From assembly GCF_001487105.1 (NCBI RefSeq), contig NZ_LN913001.1, positions 1,916,372-1,980,371 of the forward strand: 64,000 nt of DNA. Reading direction: 5' to 3'. Of the stretch, positions 1-7,937 are shown piece by piece; the first letter of the stretch is position 1; the number at the start of each line of letters is the position of its first letter. The notes under the pieces were generated by a model that saw nothing but the letters and a program-made list of their open reading frames with translations, was not told where the DNA came from and searched no databases. Source of the stretch: Mediterraneibacter massiliensis (GTDB lineage: Bacteria > Bacillota > Clostridia > Lachnospirales > Lachnospiraceae). Both the position numbers and the translations under genes were made by a program.

Positions 1-760
1 TCATAAAAAGCCCTAACTCTTTTCCTAATTTTCTGTGATCTCTTTTTTTGGCTTCTTCCATCATATGCAGATATTCTTCTAACTCTGCTTTCTTTGGGAA
101 AGCTGTCCCGTAAATTCTCTGCAGCATTTTGTTTTTCTCACTGCCTCTCCAGTACGCACCCGCAAGAGAAGTCAATTTGAACGCTTTTACCGGCTTTGTT
201 GTCATCAGATGCGGTCCGGCACATAAGTCTGTAAATTCACCCTGGGAATAAAAGCTGATTGTTTCTCCTTCTGGAAGATCCTCGATCAACTCTACTTTAT
301 ACGGTTCATTCTTTTCCTGGAAATATACAAGTGCCTCTTCTCTTGGCATTGTATACTGCTCAATGGCAAGATTTTCTTTAACGATCTTCTTCATCTCTGC
401 TTCAATTTTTTCTAAATCTTCTGTTGTAAATGGTGTATCTCTGTCCACATCATAGTAAAAACCGTCTGCAATAGAAGGGCCGATCGCCAGTTTTGTCTCC
501 GGGTAAAGCCTCTTAACTGCCTGTGCCATAATATGAGAAGCTGTGTGACGAAATGCCCCTTTTCCTTTTTCATCATTGAAAGTAAGAATATTCAATTCAC
601 AATCCTTATCAAGTACCGTACGCAGATCCACGATCTCTCCATCCACTTCTCCTGCTGTCGCAACTCTGGCAAGCCCTTCACTGATGTCCGCCGCGATCTC
701 GATCACAGATTTTCCTTCCTTATATTCCATACAAGAACCATCTTTTAACGTAATTTTCAT
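1..760 (-). CDS. thrS: Threonyl-tRNA synthetase, N-terminal part (cut by window edge)
   Basis: Charges tRNA-Thr with threonine in the cytoplasm. The minus frame is open to base 1 and gives about 253 residues. These cover the N-terminal TGS domain (starting MKITLKDGS) and the editing domain, with its metal-site motifs HTASH (HxxxH) and DLCAGPH. The catalytic domain lies outside the window. The ATG at 760 is about 12 bases from an AGAAAGG site. An in-frame ATG at 772 directly abuts that site, so 760 is preferred. The gene follows the aldo/keto reductase by only 38 bases, with no promoter or second T-box between, so both probably depend on the T-box leader at 1772-2015. Identity is firm; the start is uncertain by four codons. 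Confidence 0.95.
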   Translation of the reverse strand, partial: MKITLKDGSCMEYKEGKSVIEIAADISEGLARVATAGEVDGEIVDLRTVLDKDCELNILTFNDEKGKGAFRHTASHIMAQAVKRLYPETKLAIGPSIADGFYYDVDRDTPFTTEDLEKIEAEMKKIVKENLAIEQYTMPREEALVYFQEKNEPYKVELIEDLPEGETISFYSQGEFTDLCAGPHLMTTKPVKAFKLTSLAGAYWRGSEKNKMLQRIYGTAFPKKAELEEYLHMMEEAKKRDHRKLGKELGLFM

Positions 761-798
761 TTGCTCATTCATCCTTTCTCAACACTTTTTCTTTCTTC

Positions 799-1665
799 TT
801 ATCCCACCTGCTGTGCAGGTACTCTTTCACGGTCCGGATGTTCTCCTGACCAACCGCACTGGGGCATTGTCTCTAACCGATACATATCCTCTGTGCTTAA
901 CGTAAAAGAAAATACATCCCGATTCTGCTTCATCCGTTCCAAAGAAGACGACTTCGGAAGCGGCGCCACACCTCTTTGCACTGCGTACCGCAGGCAGATC
1001 TGTGCGGCAGATACATGATACTTTTCCGCCAGTTCTTTTATAAGAGTTTCCTCTAAGACCCGTGTTCTTCCTATCGGGCTCCATGCCTGCACCAGAATAT
1101 TTCTCTGCTGACAATACTGCACCGCCGCCTCCTGACTATAGCCAGGATGAAATTCCAGCTGATCTGCCATCGGTGCTATACGGCAGTCCTCCAATATGTT
1201 TTCTATATGATGAGGGAGAAAGTTACTTAAGCCTATCGCTCTTGCCTTTCCTGCTTCATATAGATCTTCCAAGGCTCTCCACGTCTCTTTGTCAAGTTGT
1301 TTCCACTCCTTGTATCCAGGTTTTGGAAGAGGCCAGTGTATCAGATACATATCCACATAGTCTGTTTTCAGCCTTTTCAAACTTTTCTCCAACGCTTCTT
1401 TGGCATTCTCATAACCCATCTCATCTTTCCAGAGCTTTGTCGTAATAAAAAACGCTTCCCTTGGAAGTCCACTCATTGCGATCGCTTCTGCCAGATATTC
1501 CTCTGTGCCGTAAAAAGAAGCGGTATCAAAATATCGGTATCCCGCATCTATAGCGCTCTTTATGATCTCTGCATTCTTTTTTTCAGCCGCTTTATACGTA
1601 CCATATCCCATACAGGGAATTTTGTATCCATTACTTAATGTATAACAATCATATATGCTCTTCAT
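799..1665 (-). CDS. Aldo/keto reductase
   Basis: NAD(P)H-dependent reductase of carbonyl compounds, AKR superfamily, 288 aa. The catalytic tetrad is visible: Asp47 and Tyr52 in the FDTASFYG segment, Lys77 in ITTKLW and His110 in YLIHWPLP. The start at 1665 has a strong AAAGGAGC site; a longer frame to 1767 would run back toward the T-box terminator and has no good ribosome site. It lies between a threonine-type T-box and thrS, so it should be expressed when uncharged tRNA-Thr accumulates. This is an unusual partner for a synthetase gene. Its substrate cannot be told from sequence; small aldehydes are the usual substrates of this family. Confidence 0.92.
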   Translation of the reverse strand: MKSIYDCYTLSNGYKIPCMGYGTYKAAEKKNAEIIKSAIDAGYRYFDTASFYGTEEYLAEAIAMSGLPREAFFITTKLWKDEMGYENAKEALEKSLKRLKTDYVDMYLIHWPLPKPGYKEWKQLDKETWRALEDLYEAGKARAIGLSNFLPHHIENILEDCRIAPMADQLEFHPGYSQEAAVQYCQQRNILVQAWSPIGRTRVLEETLIKELAEKYHVSAAQICLRYAVQRGVAPLPKSSSLERMKQNRDVFSFTLSTEDMYRLETMPQCGWSGEHPDRERVPAQQVG

Positions 1666-1771
1666 TTTTCCTGCTCCTTTCTCCTCTTCACTCAAAAAAG
1701 GTCTCTTGTCCATGCCGGTATCCCTGGACTTTTTTGCCTCTATGTAAAAACAGCTTCGTACTTTCACACAT

Positions 1772-1805
1772 AAAAAGTCCCTTTCTGCTAAATACAGAAA
1801 GGGAC
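1772..1805 (-). terminator. Intrinsic terminator of the threonine T-box
   Basis: Perfect 11-bp stem with a 7-base loop and a five-T tail on the minus strand, ending about 107 bases before the reductase start. It is the off-state of the T-box switch. Confidence 0.88.
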
Positions 1806-2015
1806 GGGATATTCCCGCGGTTCCACCCTATTTGAGCTGGCAGAAGCCAGAACCACTTCATTTATAATGATAACGGTATCACCGGACTGTTTTGCAGTCA
1901 CTCCGAGGTAGTTTTCAGATGGTTCCGCAACAGGAAGCTTCCAGCCTTTTGACTTCCCTCTCTGTGTCCTTTCCTCATCCTACTCTTCTCATCAACGTAT
2001 TGTCTTTTTTCATAT
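1772..2015 (-). promoter_or_regulatory. T-box riboswitch leader, probably threonine-specific
   Basis: Transcription leader read on the minus strand. The T-box core AGGGTGGAACCGCGGG is at 1829-1814 and can pair in an antiterminator with upstream bases. Downstream is an 11-bp perfect hairpin (GTCCCTTTCTG with its complement) followed by five T's at 1772-1805. A candidate specifier ACC (Thr) is at 1909-1907, in a context (before TCGGAG) that resembles the TGC context in the cysteine leader at 23.6 kb. CCGTTATC after stem III is common in T-boxes. Uncharged tRNA-Thr would stabilise the antiterminator and allow reading of the reductase and thrS. The specifier is inferred, not proven. Confidence 0.88.
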
Positions 2016-2021
2016 AGCCTC

Positions 2022-2049
2022 ATTATAACATCCTTCTTCTTTTTGTCAA
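2022..2049 (-). promoter_or_regulatory. SigA-type promoter of the T-box/reductase/thrS operon
   Basis: TTGACA at 2049-2044 and TATAAT at 2027-2022, 16-base spacer, both consensus. The stop codon TGA of the upstream ydcF-like gene (2048-2046) lies inside the -35 hexamer. Confidence 0.85.
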
Positions 2050-2771
2050 CTGCATTTTCCAAAAGTCCAAAGGGCAAGAACAGCAAAAAACTCCCGCACC
2101 AGATAATTTAACTGGAATATCGGGTTGGATGCTGCCGCAATCCCGGATACATTCCTATACCCTTCCTGCCTGCCCGTTATAAGCGCCCGATACAGATGAA
2201 AATCATTTGTGACGATACAGACAGATTCTTCCGGCGATTTTAGAAACTGCCGGCTGTAACGCAGATTTTCCCTTGTAGATGTAGATTTTTCTTCTTTTAT
2301 GATCCGCTCTCTGGAAATCCCTTGTTTCTCTAAATACTCTGCCATTGCCTCTGCTTCTGTTATATCTTCTCCTGGCCCTTGTCCTCCTGATACGATCACT
2401 GTTGTCTCCACGTATTGAAGCAGATATGGTATTGCAGCATCCAACCTTCTAAGGAGAGAATCCGTTATTTTTCTTCCTCGTACCTGCGCCCCAAGCACGA
2501 TCAGATACGCCGCATGTCCCTTACCGGAATTTCGCATAGCCCGTAAAATACAACTCTCAACAATCAAAAAAGTCCCCCAGCCAAACACCAATAAAACAAA
2601 AAGAACTTTTTTTATATCAAAAGAAAGCGGTACACATCCGAGAAATATATGTGCACCGCCTGCCGCCAGCCAGAATCCCGTAAATGTGGAATTCCACCTT
2701 TTTGAATAAAACGCAAGTATCAGATAATACAAGATCCCTAAAATACCCGCACACAAAAAATATATTTTCAT
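2046..2771 (-). CDS. YdcF/ElyC/SanA family membrane protein (DUF218)
   Basis: 241 aa. Three hydrophobic N-terminal segments (about residues 1-22, 30-50 and 55-78) precede a DUF218 domain that starts near residue 88 with YLIVLGAQV and carries VIVSGGQG, EAEAMAEYL, STSTRENL and VTNDFHLYRA. These are the usual conserved blocks of the family. Members sit in the membrane and are linked to envelope integrity in enterobacteria, but their reaction is not settled. The gene follows the SEC-C gene directly (2772), so the two are probably cotranscribed from the promoter near 3330. Family assignment is firm; function is open. Confidence 0.88.
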   Translation of the reverse strand: MKIYFLCAGILGILYYLILAFYSKRWNSTFTGFWLAAGGAHIFLGCVPLSFDIKKVLFVLLVFGWGTFLIVESCILRAMRNSGKGHAAYLIVLGAQVRGRKITDSLLRRLDAAIPYLLQYVETTVIVSGGQGPGEDITEAEAMAEYLEKQGISRERIIKEEKSTSTRENLRYSRQFLKSPEESVCIVTNDFHLYRALITGRQEGYRNVSGIAAASNPIFQLNYLVREFFAVLALWTFGKCS

Positions 2772-3287
2772 CTATACATTTCTTCCGCAGCACTTTTTGT
2801 ATTTCTTTCCGCTTCCGCATGGACAAGGATCATTTCTGCCGATCTTCTTTTCCTTACGGATCGTTCCTGACTGCTTCTGCTCACGATAGAGACGTTTCCT
2901 TGTCTCTTCATCAAAAATGGCGTCCCACTGCGGCAATTCATACAGCCAATCTGCCTTTGCATCCACCATATTTTTGTACAGCTTTTCTTTATCAAATCCC
3001 AGACTTACGACTGTATCCTCTTCCATCGTCTCGATTGGATTCTCTGCTTTCAGACTATCGTTGATCCCATCCAGGAAACCTACCATAGTCATAACGTTCT
3101 GCCCATATTTTTCCGCCAGTTCCTTTACGGTTCCTTTCACTTCCACATCCGGCTCCGCCAAAAGTTTTTCATATATTTCTTTTTCTATCTGAAAGTAATC
3201 TCCCCAGAATTTTTCCAACTGATCCTTGGACAGTTCTCTGTTATAAGCAGCTGCTCTCCACTGTTCTAATAAACTCTTTTCACTCAT
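2772..3287 (-). CDS. SEC-C motif protein
   Basis: 171 aa. The C-terminus [17 protein letters not shown] is a classic SEC-C zinc-binding motif (C-x-C...CC), as found at the end of SecA and in many small proteins. The rest is alpha-helical and acidic, with no catalytic motif I recognise. It starts at 3287 after a GGAGCAATATACA-type site and abuts the YdcF gene. The divergent promoter pair at 3327-3374 drives it on this strand. A role in protein or nucleic-acid interaction through the zinc knuckle is likely, but no specific function can be given. Confidence 0.85.
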   Translation of the reverse strand: MSEKSLLEQWRAAAYNRELSKDQLEKFWGDYFQIEKEIYEKLLAEPDVEVKGTVKELAEKYGQNVMTMVGFLDGINDSLKAENPIETMEEDTVVSLGFDKEKLYKNMVDAKADWLYELPQWDAIFDEETRKRLYREQKQSGTIRKEKKIGRNDPCPCGSGKKYKKCCGRNV

Positions 3288-3326
3288 TGTATATTGCTCC
3301 TTTATCTAAAATTCAACCGCGAACTT

Positions 3327-3374
3327 ATTATATACCAAATTTTCTTTGCCGTAAACTACTATTTGGTATATAAT
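3327..3374. promoter_or_regulatory. Symmetric divergent promoter pair inside an inverted repeat
   Basis: A 14-bp perfect inverted repeat (ATTATATACCAAAT at 3327-3340, its complement at 3361-3374) contains a TATAAT for each direction. Plus strand: TTGCCG 3346-3351, 17-base spacer, TATAAT 3369-3374. Minus strand: TTTACG 3355-3350, 17-base spacer, TATAAT 3332-3327. The two -35 elements overlap, so the two promoters should compete for polymerase. Confidence 0.7.
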
Positions 3375-3447
3375 GATTCTGCATCGGTTTTTCGACACAT
3401 CTGTTTCTCATAAATACTGGATAGAAGCATTATAGAAAGGAGTCCCT

Positions 3448-3690
3448 ATGAAAAAATCTAAACGTATTCTCGCCTTTATAACGGTCGTACTGCTTGTCTG
3501 TATGTATGGCAGCACACTCGTCTTTGCCTTTATTGATACAGCATTTTCTCTTAAATTATTGGCGGCTTCTGTCGCATTGACCATCTTGCTCCCTGTTCTT
3601 TTATATGCCTGCATTCTCGTCTACCGCCTGGCCAACAGACAAGAGATAGGATCAGACATACATACCGACGATCAGTCAGACATACAGTAA
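3448..3690 (+). CDS. Small two-helix membrane protein
   Basis: 80 aa with an AAAGGAG site at good spacing before ATG. Two hydrophobic stretches (about residues 8-29 and 33-58) joined by a short turn make it a likely integral membrane hairpin; a short acidic tail (DIHTDDQSDIQ) follows. I do not recognise the family. It is transcribed divergently from the SEC-C gene and ends in an intrinsic terminator at 3704-3737. The last 15 bases overlap the end of a small ORF on the other strand. Confidence 0.75.
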   Translation: MKKSKRILAFITVVLLVCMYGSTLVFAFIDTAFSLKLLAASVALTILLPVLLYACILVYRLANRQEIGSDIHTDDQSDIQ

Positions 3691-3843
3691 TTCGGCTAAT
3701 TCCAGAGCAGTTGTGTTTTCTTCTGCTCTTTTTTTCTTATGTGAATTTTCCAAAGACTCTTTTTCCCTTATCGCTAGTCTTTTCTGCAGGTATTCTTCCA
3801 GCGATATTATCTCCTGGCTTCTTCCCATGTTGCTCTGACGCAT
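3676..3843 (-). CDS. Hypothetical 55-aa charged protein
   Basis: An ATG at 3843 is preceded by a near-perfect AAAAGGAGG with seven-base spacing, and a TATAAT lies further upstream. The product is a highly charged helical peptide (starts MRQSNMGRSQEIISLEEYL, contains KKKRAEEN). Its 3' end runs antisense through the terminator of the plus-strand membrane protein gene and overlaps that gene's last codons. No known family is recognised; it lacks the Spo0E-like signature that I looked for. The strong ribosome site is the main support. Confidence 0.5.
   Translation of the reverse strand: MRQSNMGRSQEIISLEEYLQKRLAIREKESLENSHKKKRAEENTTALELAELLYV
3704..3737 (+). terminator. Intrinsic terminator of the small membrane protein gene
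   Basis: AGAGCAG at 3704-3710 pairs perfectly with CTGCTCT at 3723-3729, followed by a run of T's. It lies within the antisense 55-aa reading frame. Confidence 0.75.
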
Positions 3844-4072
3844 AAAAATACCTCCTTTTAATTAAACCTCAGCTTTATATTATATTCTCCCCTATTTCAA
3901 AATATGCTAAAAATATTTTTCTATCCTTAACATAGTTTTATTATACTTGTCAATTGTGTCCTCCTTATGGAAAATATCTAAAGTTTTGATTATCTGATTC
4001 TTAAGAAATTCTTATTTTGGATCTTCTAATACTATCAGCACTTTTCCCGCTATACGGAAACCGTCATACTAT

Positions 4073-5964
4073 ATCGAGTAGGAGGCTAATCATTAATTGA
4101 TTAGCCGACCTCTCACACCACCTAGCATACCGTTCAGTACTAGGCGGTTCCTTAGTTTTCACAAACTACCAGATAATAGTCAAGCATGGATGTATATCCT
4201 AGCTTGGCTATTATTTTCTTTGAAAAGATTTGGTTCAAGACTTTCGCCATTCTCCAGTAACCTTTTCTGCTACAAGCGAGTTCCTTTGCTTTCCAATGTT
4301 CCATTCCCAATGCTTTCAGCATTCGATACTTTGTTTTGATTTTCTTCCATTGTTTCCAATAGACCGCCCGGATTCTACGCCTTGCCCATTCGTCCGTTAT
4401 TTTGAGAAGTCCTTTCATATCTGCAAGTCTAAAGTATTCTACCCATCCTCGCACATACTCCTGGTATTTCCTTTCCCGTTCTGCATTGCTAATGCCTTTG
4501 TTCCTATCAGTAAGCTCTCTGATTTTATTTCTCATCTTGACTACTGACTTTTGATGTACTCTGAATCTGCATTTGCCTTTGTATCTATAAAAGGTATAAC
4601 CGAGATACTTAACTTTGCTGATATGAGCCACTTCTGTTTTCTTCCGGTTCACCTTTAGGAAAAGCTTTCCTTCAATAAACGGAATGATGTTCTTCAGGGT
4701 TCTTTCTGCACTCTTCCTGCTCTTACAGAAAATCATACAGTCATCTGCATAGCGGACAAATCTGTCCTCTCTGCGTTCCAGTTCCTTGTCCAATTCGTTT
4801 AGCATTATGTTACTGAGCAACGGACTCAATGGTCCACCTTGTGGCATTCCTACTTCTGTACGCTCAAACTTCCCGTTTGCTATCACTCCCGCATTCAGGT
4901 ATTTGTGTATCAATGAAATCACTCTGCCGTCTTTGATGGTTCGTGACAACACCTCGATTAGCTTACTCTGGCATACGGTATCAAAGAACTTTTCCAAGTC
5001 CATATCCACTACATATACGTAGCCATCATTTACATTCTTTTGGCATTGTCTTAGGGCATCGTGTGCCCCTCTTTTCGGTCTGAAACCAAAACTGTTCTCT
5101 GAGAACTGCTCCTCAAAGATTGGAGACAGTTCCTGAGCGATTGCCTGTTGAATCACTCTATCGACAACCGTAGGTACTCCCAGCTTTCTGTACTCGCCTT
5201 TTGTCTCTTTGGGTATTTCTACCCTTCGCACTGGGTTGGGTTTATATTTCCCTCCCTTTATCTCTTGGATTAAGGTTTCTTGGTTTTCTCTAAGGAAGGG
5301 CAGAAGTTCATCCACCTGCATACCATCGATTCCGCCTTTGCCTCTGTTTCTTTTGACTTGCTTATAGGCATTGTTAAGATTATCTTTCCGCAAAATCAAT
5401 TCCAAAAGATTGTTCGTCCAATAGTCTGTGATGACACCGCTCTTTTCAGTAATCTTAGAGTAGTCGAACACTTCTGCATACTCTCTCTGTTCCGCAGATA
5501 CCATTTGCAGATAGTCCTCTATATGAAGTTGTCTGTTCTTAAATCTACTTTCAGTTACATTCATTGCTTGTGCCTCCTAAAGTTCAGCCCTTCGCCGATG
5601 TTTGCAACCATCGGTTTACTATGGCTTCTGCTGACTTCTCGCCATTCATTGTTACTACAAGTTTCTTACTCTGTTTCCACTTGCTGACAAGATCTCCCTT
5701 GGTACCACACGTCACTTTCTCTCCATATATCTGCCACATATACTATAGTTAATTCCGAGTAGTTATTGGACTTTAGTTTGTTGTGCAACCTTATCCTTAA
5801 CTATAGCCTCATGTGATTTCTGTTCGTCAGACCAGAGATTTGCCTCCACCTTCCTTCAGATTCGCAGTCACCCACGACACCCTTGGTCTTGGCTGTATCC
5901 TTCCCACTACTAGGGCGGATTAGGGACTTTCACCCATTAGCGACGTGCGCCGCAAGGCGCACAC
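4073..5964 (-). mobile_element. Group IIC intron with maturase
   Basis: About 1.9 kb ribozyme retroelement on the minus strand. The 5' end GTGTGCGCC (5964) fits the GUGYG consensus. The early sequence (GGGTGAAAGTCCC, TCTGAAGGAAGG, GGTCTGACGAAC, ACAAAGTCC-like blocks) resembles the group IIC intron of Oceanobacillus. Domain V is visible after the ORF, in the order GAACCGCCTAGTACTGAAC, GGTATGCTAGGTGG and TGTGAGAGGTCGG. Domain VI (GGCTAATC with its complement) and a 3' end near CTACTCGAT (about 4073) follow. It is inserted immediately after the T-tract of the purA terminator, the standard target type of IIC introns. The exact 3' boundary is uncertain by a few bases. Confidence 0.9.
4152..5564 (-). 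CDS. ltrA: Group II intron reverse transcriptase/maturase
   Basis: 470 aa, intact. It carries out splicing assistance and target-primed reverse transcription for the surrounding intron. Seen: RT blocks including RNRGKGGIDGMQ, EIPKETKGEYRKLGVPTV, FGFRPKRGAHDAL, GMPQGGPLSPLLSNIMLNEL and the catalytic FVRYADDCMIF (near residue 270), followed by the maturase X region with a KVKYLGYTFYR start. There is no C-terminal HNH endonuclease, as expected for class C introns. A GGAGG site precedes the ATG. The frame is unbroken and both intron ends are present, so the element may still be mobile. Confidence 0.96.
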   Translation of the reverse strand: MNVTESRFKNRQLHIEDYLQMVSAEQREYAEVFDYSKITEKSGVITDYWTNNLLELILRKDNLNNAYKQVKRNRGKGGIDGMQVDELLPFLRENQETLIQEIKGGKYKPNPVRRVEIPKETKGEYRKLGVPTVVDRVIQQAIAQELSPIFEEQFSENSFGFRPKRGAHDALRQCQKNVNDGYVYVVDMDLEKFFDTVCQSKLIEVLSRTIKDGRVISLIHKYLNAGVIANGKFERTEVGMPQGGPLSPLLSNIMLNELDKELERREDRFVRYADDCMIFCKSRKSAERTLKNIIPFIEGKLFLKVNRKKTEVAHISKVKYLGYTFYRYKGKCRFRVHQKSVVKMRNKIRELTDRNKGISNAERERKYQEYVRGWVEYFRLADMKGLLKITDEWARRRIRAVYWKQWKKIKTKYRMLKALGMEHWKAKELACSRKGYWRMAKVLNQIFSKKIIAKLGYTSMLDYYLVVCEN

Positions 5965-5998
5965 AAAAAAGTACTGCATCATTCTCGATACAGTACTT
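5965..5998 (-). terminator. purA terminator, intron insertion target
   Basis: Minus strand: AAAAGTACTG, 14-base loop, CAGTACTTTT and further T's. The intron begins at the next base after the T-run. Confidence 0.9.
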
Positions 5999-6012
5999 TT
6001 CTTTCTCATCTT

Positions 6013-7293
6013 TTATTTCTCTCTGTAGATAATGTCATTTCTGCCTGGGCCATTGCTGATCATCGTGATCGGATAACCAATCTGTTCCTCTACGAATTCA
6101 ATATATTTCCGGCAGTTTTCCGGTAATTCTTCATAGGTCTTTATGCCGCGGATATCTTTCTTCCATCCTGGCAGCTTCTTCCATACGGGTTTCGCTTTCT
6201 CAAGCAGATGAGTAACCGGGAAATCTGTGATTACTTCCCCGTCCACTTCATATCCTACACAGACAGGAATTTCCTCTAAATATCCCAAAACATCCAGAAC
6301 AGTAAACGCAACGTCTGTCGTCCCCTGCATTCTGCATCCATATTTAGATGCCACGCAGTCAAACCAGCCTACCCGTCTTGGGCGACCTGTTGTTGCGCCA
6401 TATTCTCCACCATCTCCGCCTCTTCTTCTTAATTCTTCTGCTTCCTCACCGAATATTTCACTGACAAAGGCACCTGCTCCTACCGCGCTGGAATATGCCT
6501 TACATACTGTAATGATCTGTTTGATCTCATAAGGCGGAATACCAGCGCCGATCGCGCCGTAAGCTGCCAGAGTCGAAGAAGATGTTACCATCGGATAAAT
6601 ACCGTGATCCGGGTCTTTCAGGGAGCCAAGCTGCCCTTCCAAAAGGATATTTTTCCCTTCTTTTATAGCCTTGTGTAGGAATAAAGAAACATCGCACACA
6701 TATGGCGCTACCATTTCTTTATACTCCATAAGTTCTTTATATAGTTCTTCAGGATCTATCAATGGTTTATGGTACAAATGTTCCAACAGAATATTTTTCT
6801 GTTCTGCCACACGGACAACCTTTTCTCTTAGCAAAGCATCGTCAAACAGTTCACTGACCTGGAAACCGATCTTGGCATATTTATCAGAATAAAATGGCGC
6901 GATTCCTGACTTTGTTGAACCAAATGACTTTCCTGCCAGTCGTTCTTCCTCATAGGCATCTAAATTCTTATGATAAGACATGACCATCTGTGCTCTGTCA
7001 GATACAAGAAGCTTTGGCTTTGGCACCCCTTGTTCTACGATCGTCTGCATTTCTTTGAATAATACCGGAACGTCCAACGCCACTCCGTTTCCGATAATAC
7101 TGGTCGTATGGCTGTAAAACACTCCTGAAGGCAGTGTATGCAGCGCAAATTTCCCATAATCATTTACAATCGTATGGCCTGCATTTGCTCCGCCTTGAAA
7201 CCGGACAATGATATCAGCTTCTTTACCGAGCATATCTGTGATCTTGCCTTTTCCTTCATCGCCCCAGTTTGCACCAACTACTGCTTTTACCAT
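6013..7293 (-). CDS. purA: Adenylosuccinate synthase
   Basis: Joins IMP and aspartate using GTP to give adenylosuccinate, the first step from IMP to AMP, in the cytoplasm. 426 aa from the ATG at 7293, which has an AGGAGGG site; a longer frame begins at 7332 but lacks one. The N-terminus VVGANWGDEGKGKITDML is the hallmark GDEGKGK loop, followed by NAGHTI with the catalytic His. TGRPRRVGWFD and ISNGPGRNDII (C-terminal base-binding segment) are also clear. It is a single-gene transcription unit with promoter at 7365-7393 and its own terminator. Confidence 0.97.
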   Translation of the reverse strand: MVKAVVGANWGDEGKGKITDMLGKEADIIVRFQGGANAGHTIVNDYGKFALHTLPSGVFYSHTTSIIGNGVALDVPVLFKEMQTIVEQGVPKPKLLVSDRAQMVMSYHKNLDAYEEERLAGKSFGSTKSGIAPFYSDKYAKIGFQVSELFDDALLREKVVRVAEQKNILLEHLYHKPLIDPEELYKELMEYKEMVAPYVCDVSLFLHKAIKEGKNILLEGQLGSLKDPDHGIYPMVTSSSTLAAYGAIGAGIPPYEIKQIITVCKAYSSAVGAGAFVSEIFGEEAEELRRRGGDGGEYGATTGRPRRVGWFDCVASKYGCRMQGTTDVAFTVLDVLGYLEEIPVCVGYEVDGEVITDFPVTHLLEKAKPVWKKLPGWKKDIRGIKTYEELPENCRKYIEFVEEQIGYPITMISNGPGRNDIIYREK

Positions 7294-7364
7294 TTTAAAC
7301 CCTCCTGCGTATTTTGCTTTTTCATCATTCACAGCGTTTCTGACATAATAGAACCGCCGTATGA

Positions 7365-7393
7365 ATTATACTATACTTTTCCCATTATGTAAA
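7365..7393 (-). promoter_or_regulatory. purA promoter
   Basis: TTTACA at 7393-7388, 17-base spacer, TATAAT at 7370-7365 on the minus strand. The leader to the start codon is about 65 bases; I see no purine-riboswitch-like fold in it. Confidence 0.75.
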
Positions 7394-7415
7394 ATGTTAT
7401 TTTCCTATTCTTCTC

Positions 7416-7862
7416 TTATTCTATTGCAGCTTCTTCCATTTCATAAAGAAGTTCATTTGTCTCGATCAACGATACCTCTTTATCCAGACAGAACAAAATG
7501 ATACTGTCCCGCTTGTTCTTCACATACAAAGCAGGATATTCTGAAACCTTCAGAAGTCTCTGCATTTCCTCCACTGTGAGTCCCATGCCAAAACCCAGAG
7601 CAAGTAGTTTATCCCTCGTCGGCTTACGTATACCCGAAAAAATCTGATAGCCATACGTCCTATCCAGCCCGGAACGCTTGATGATCTCGGCTTTCTTCAA
7701 GTTCTTTTTTGTAAGCAGTTCCGCTAATTCATCTTCCATTTTTCCTGTGTAGAATGCAGGTTCTTCTCTTAAATATTCATCAAAATTCTGCTTACTTCTT
7801 AATATTTTCAATAATTCGTCCGTACTTTTTTCTCCCACGCTTTTCCCTTCTTCCTTACGCAT
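7416..7862 (-). CDS. HTH-type protein next to a protein kinase gene
   Basis: 148 aa. The middle (about residues 43-105) reads as a Cro/C1-type helix-turn-helix: LAELLTKKNLKKAEIIKRSG, then YGYQIFSGIRKPTRDKLL, then GLTVEEMQRLLK. The C-terminal part (ALYVKNKRDSIILFCLD) is a small extra domain. The gene is divergent from the kinase at 7938 with only about 75 bases between them, so it may regulate the kinase promoter or be a kinase substrate; both are inference. The longer in-frame start at 7862 lacks a strong site, so the true start may be an internal codon. Confidence 0.75.
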   Translation of the reverse strand: MRKEEGKSVGEKSTDELLKILRSKQNFDEYLREEPAFYTGKMEDELAELLTKKNLKKAEIIKRSGLDRTYGYQIFSGIRKPTRDKLLALGFGMGLTVEEMQRLLKVSEYPALYVKNKRDSIILFCLDKEVSLIETNELLYEMEEAAIE

Positions 7863-7937
7863 TTTGGAAATCTAGTTTACAAATATATGACTTATGATAA
7901 AATACTTTATAGAAAAAATCAAGAAAGGCGGTATCCC

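Noticed and set aside
7294..7364. Purine riboswitch in the purA leader
   Set aside because: Leader of about 65 bases without the conserved three-way junction elements.
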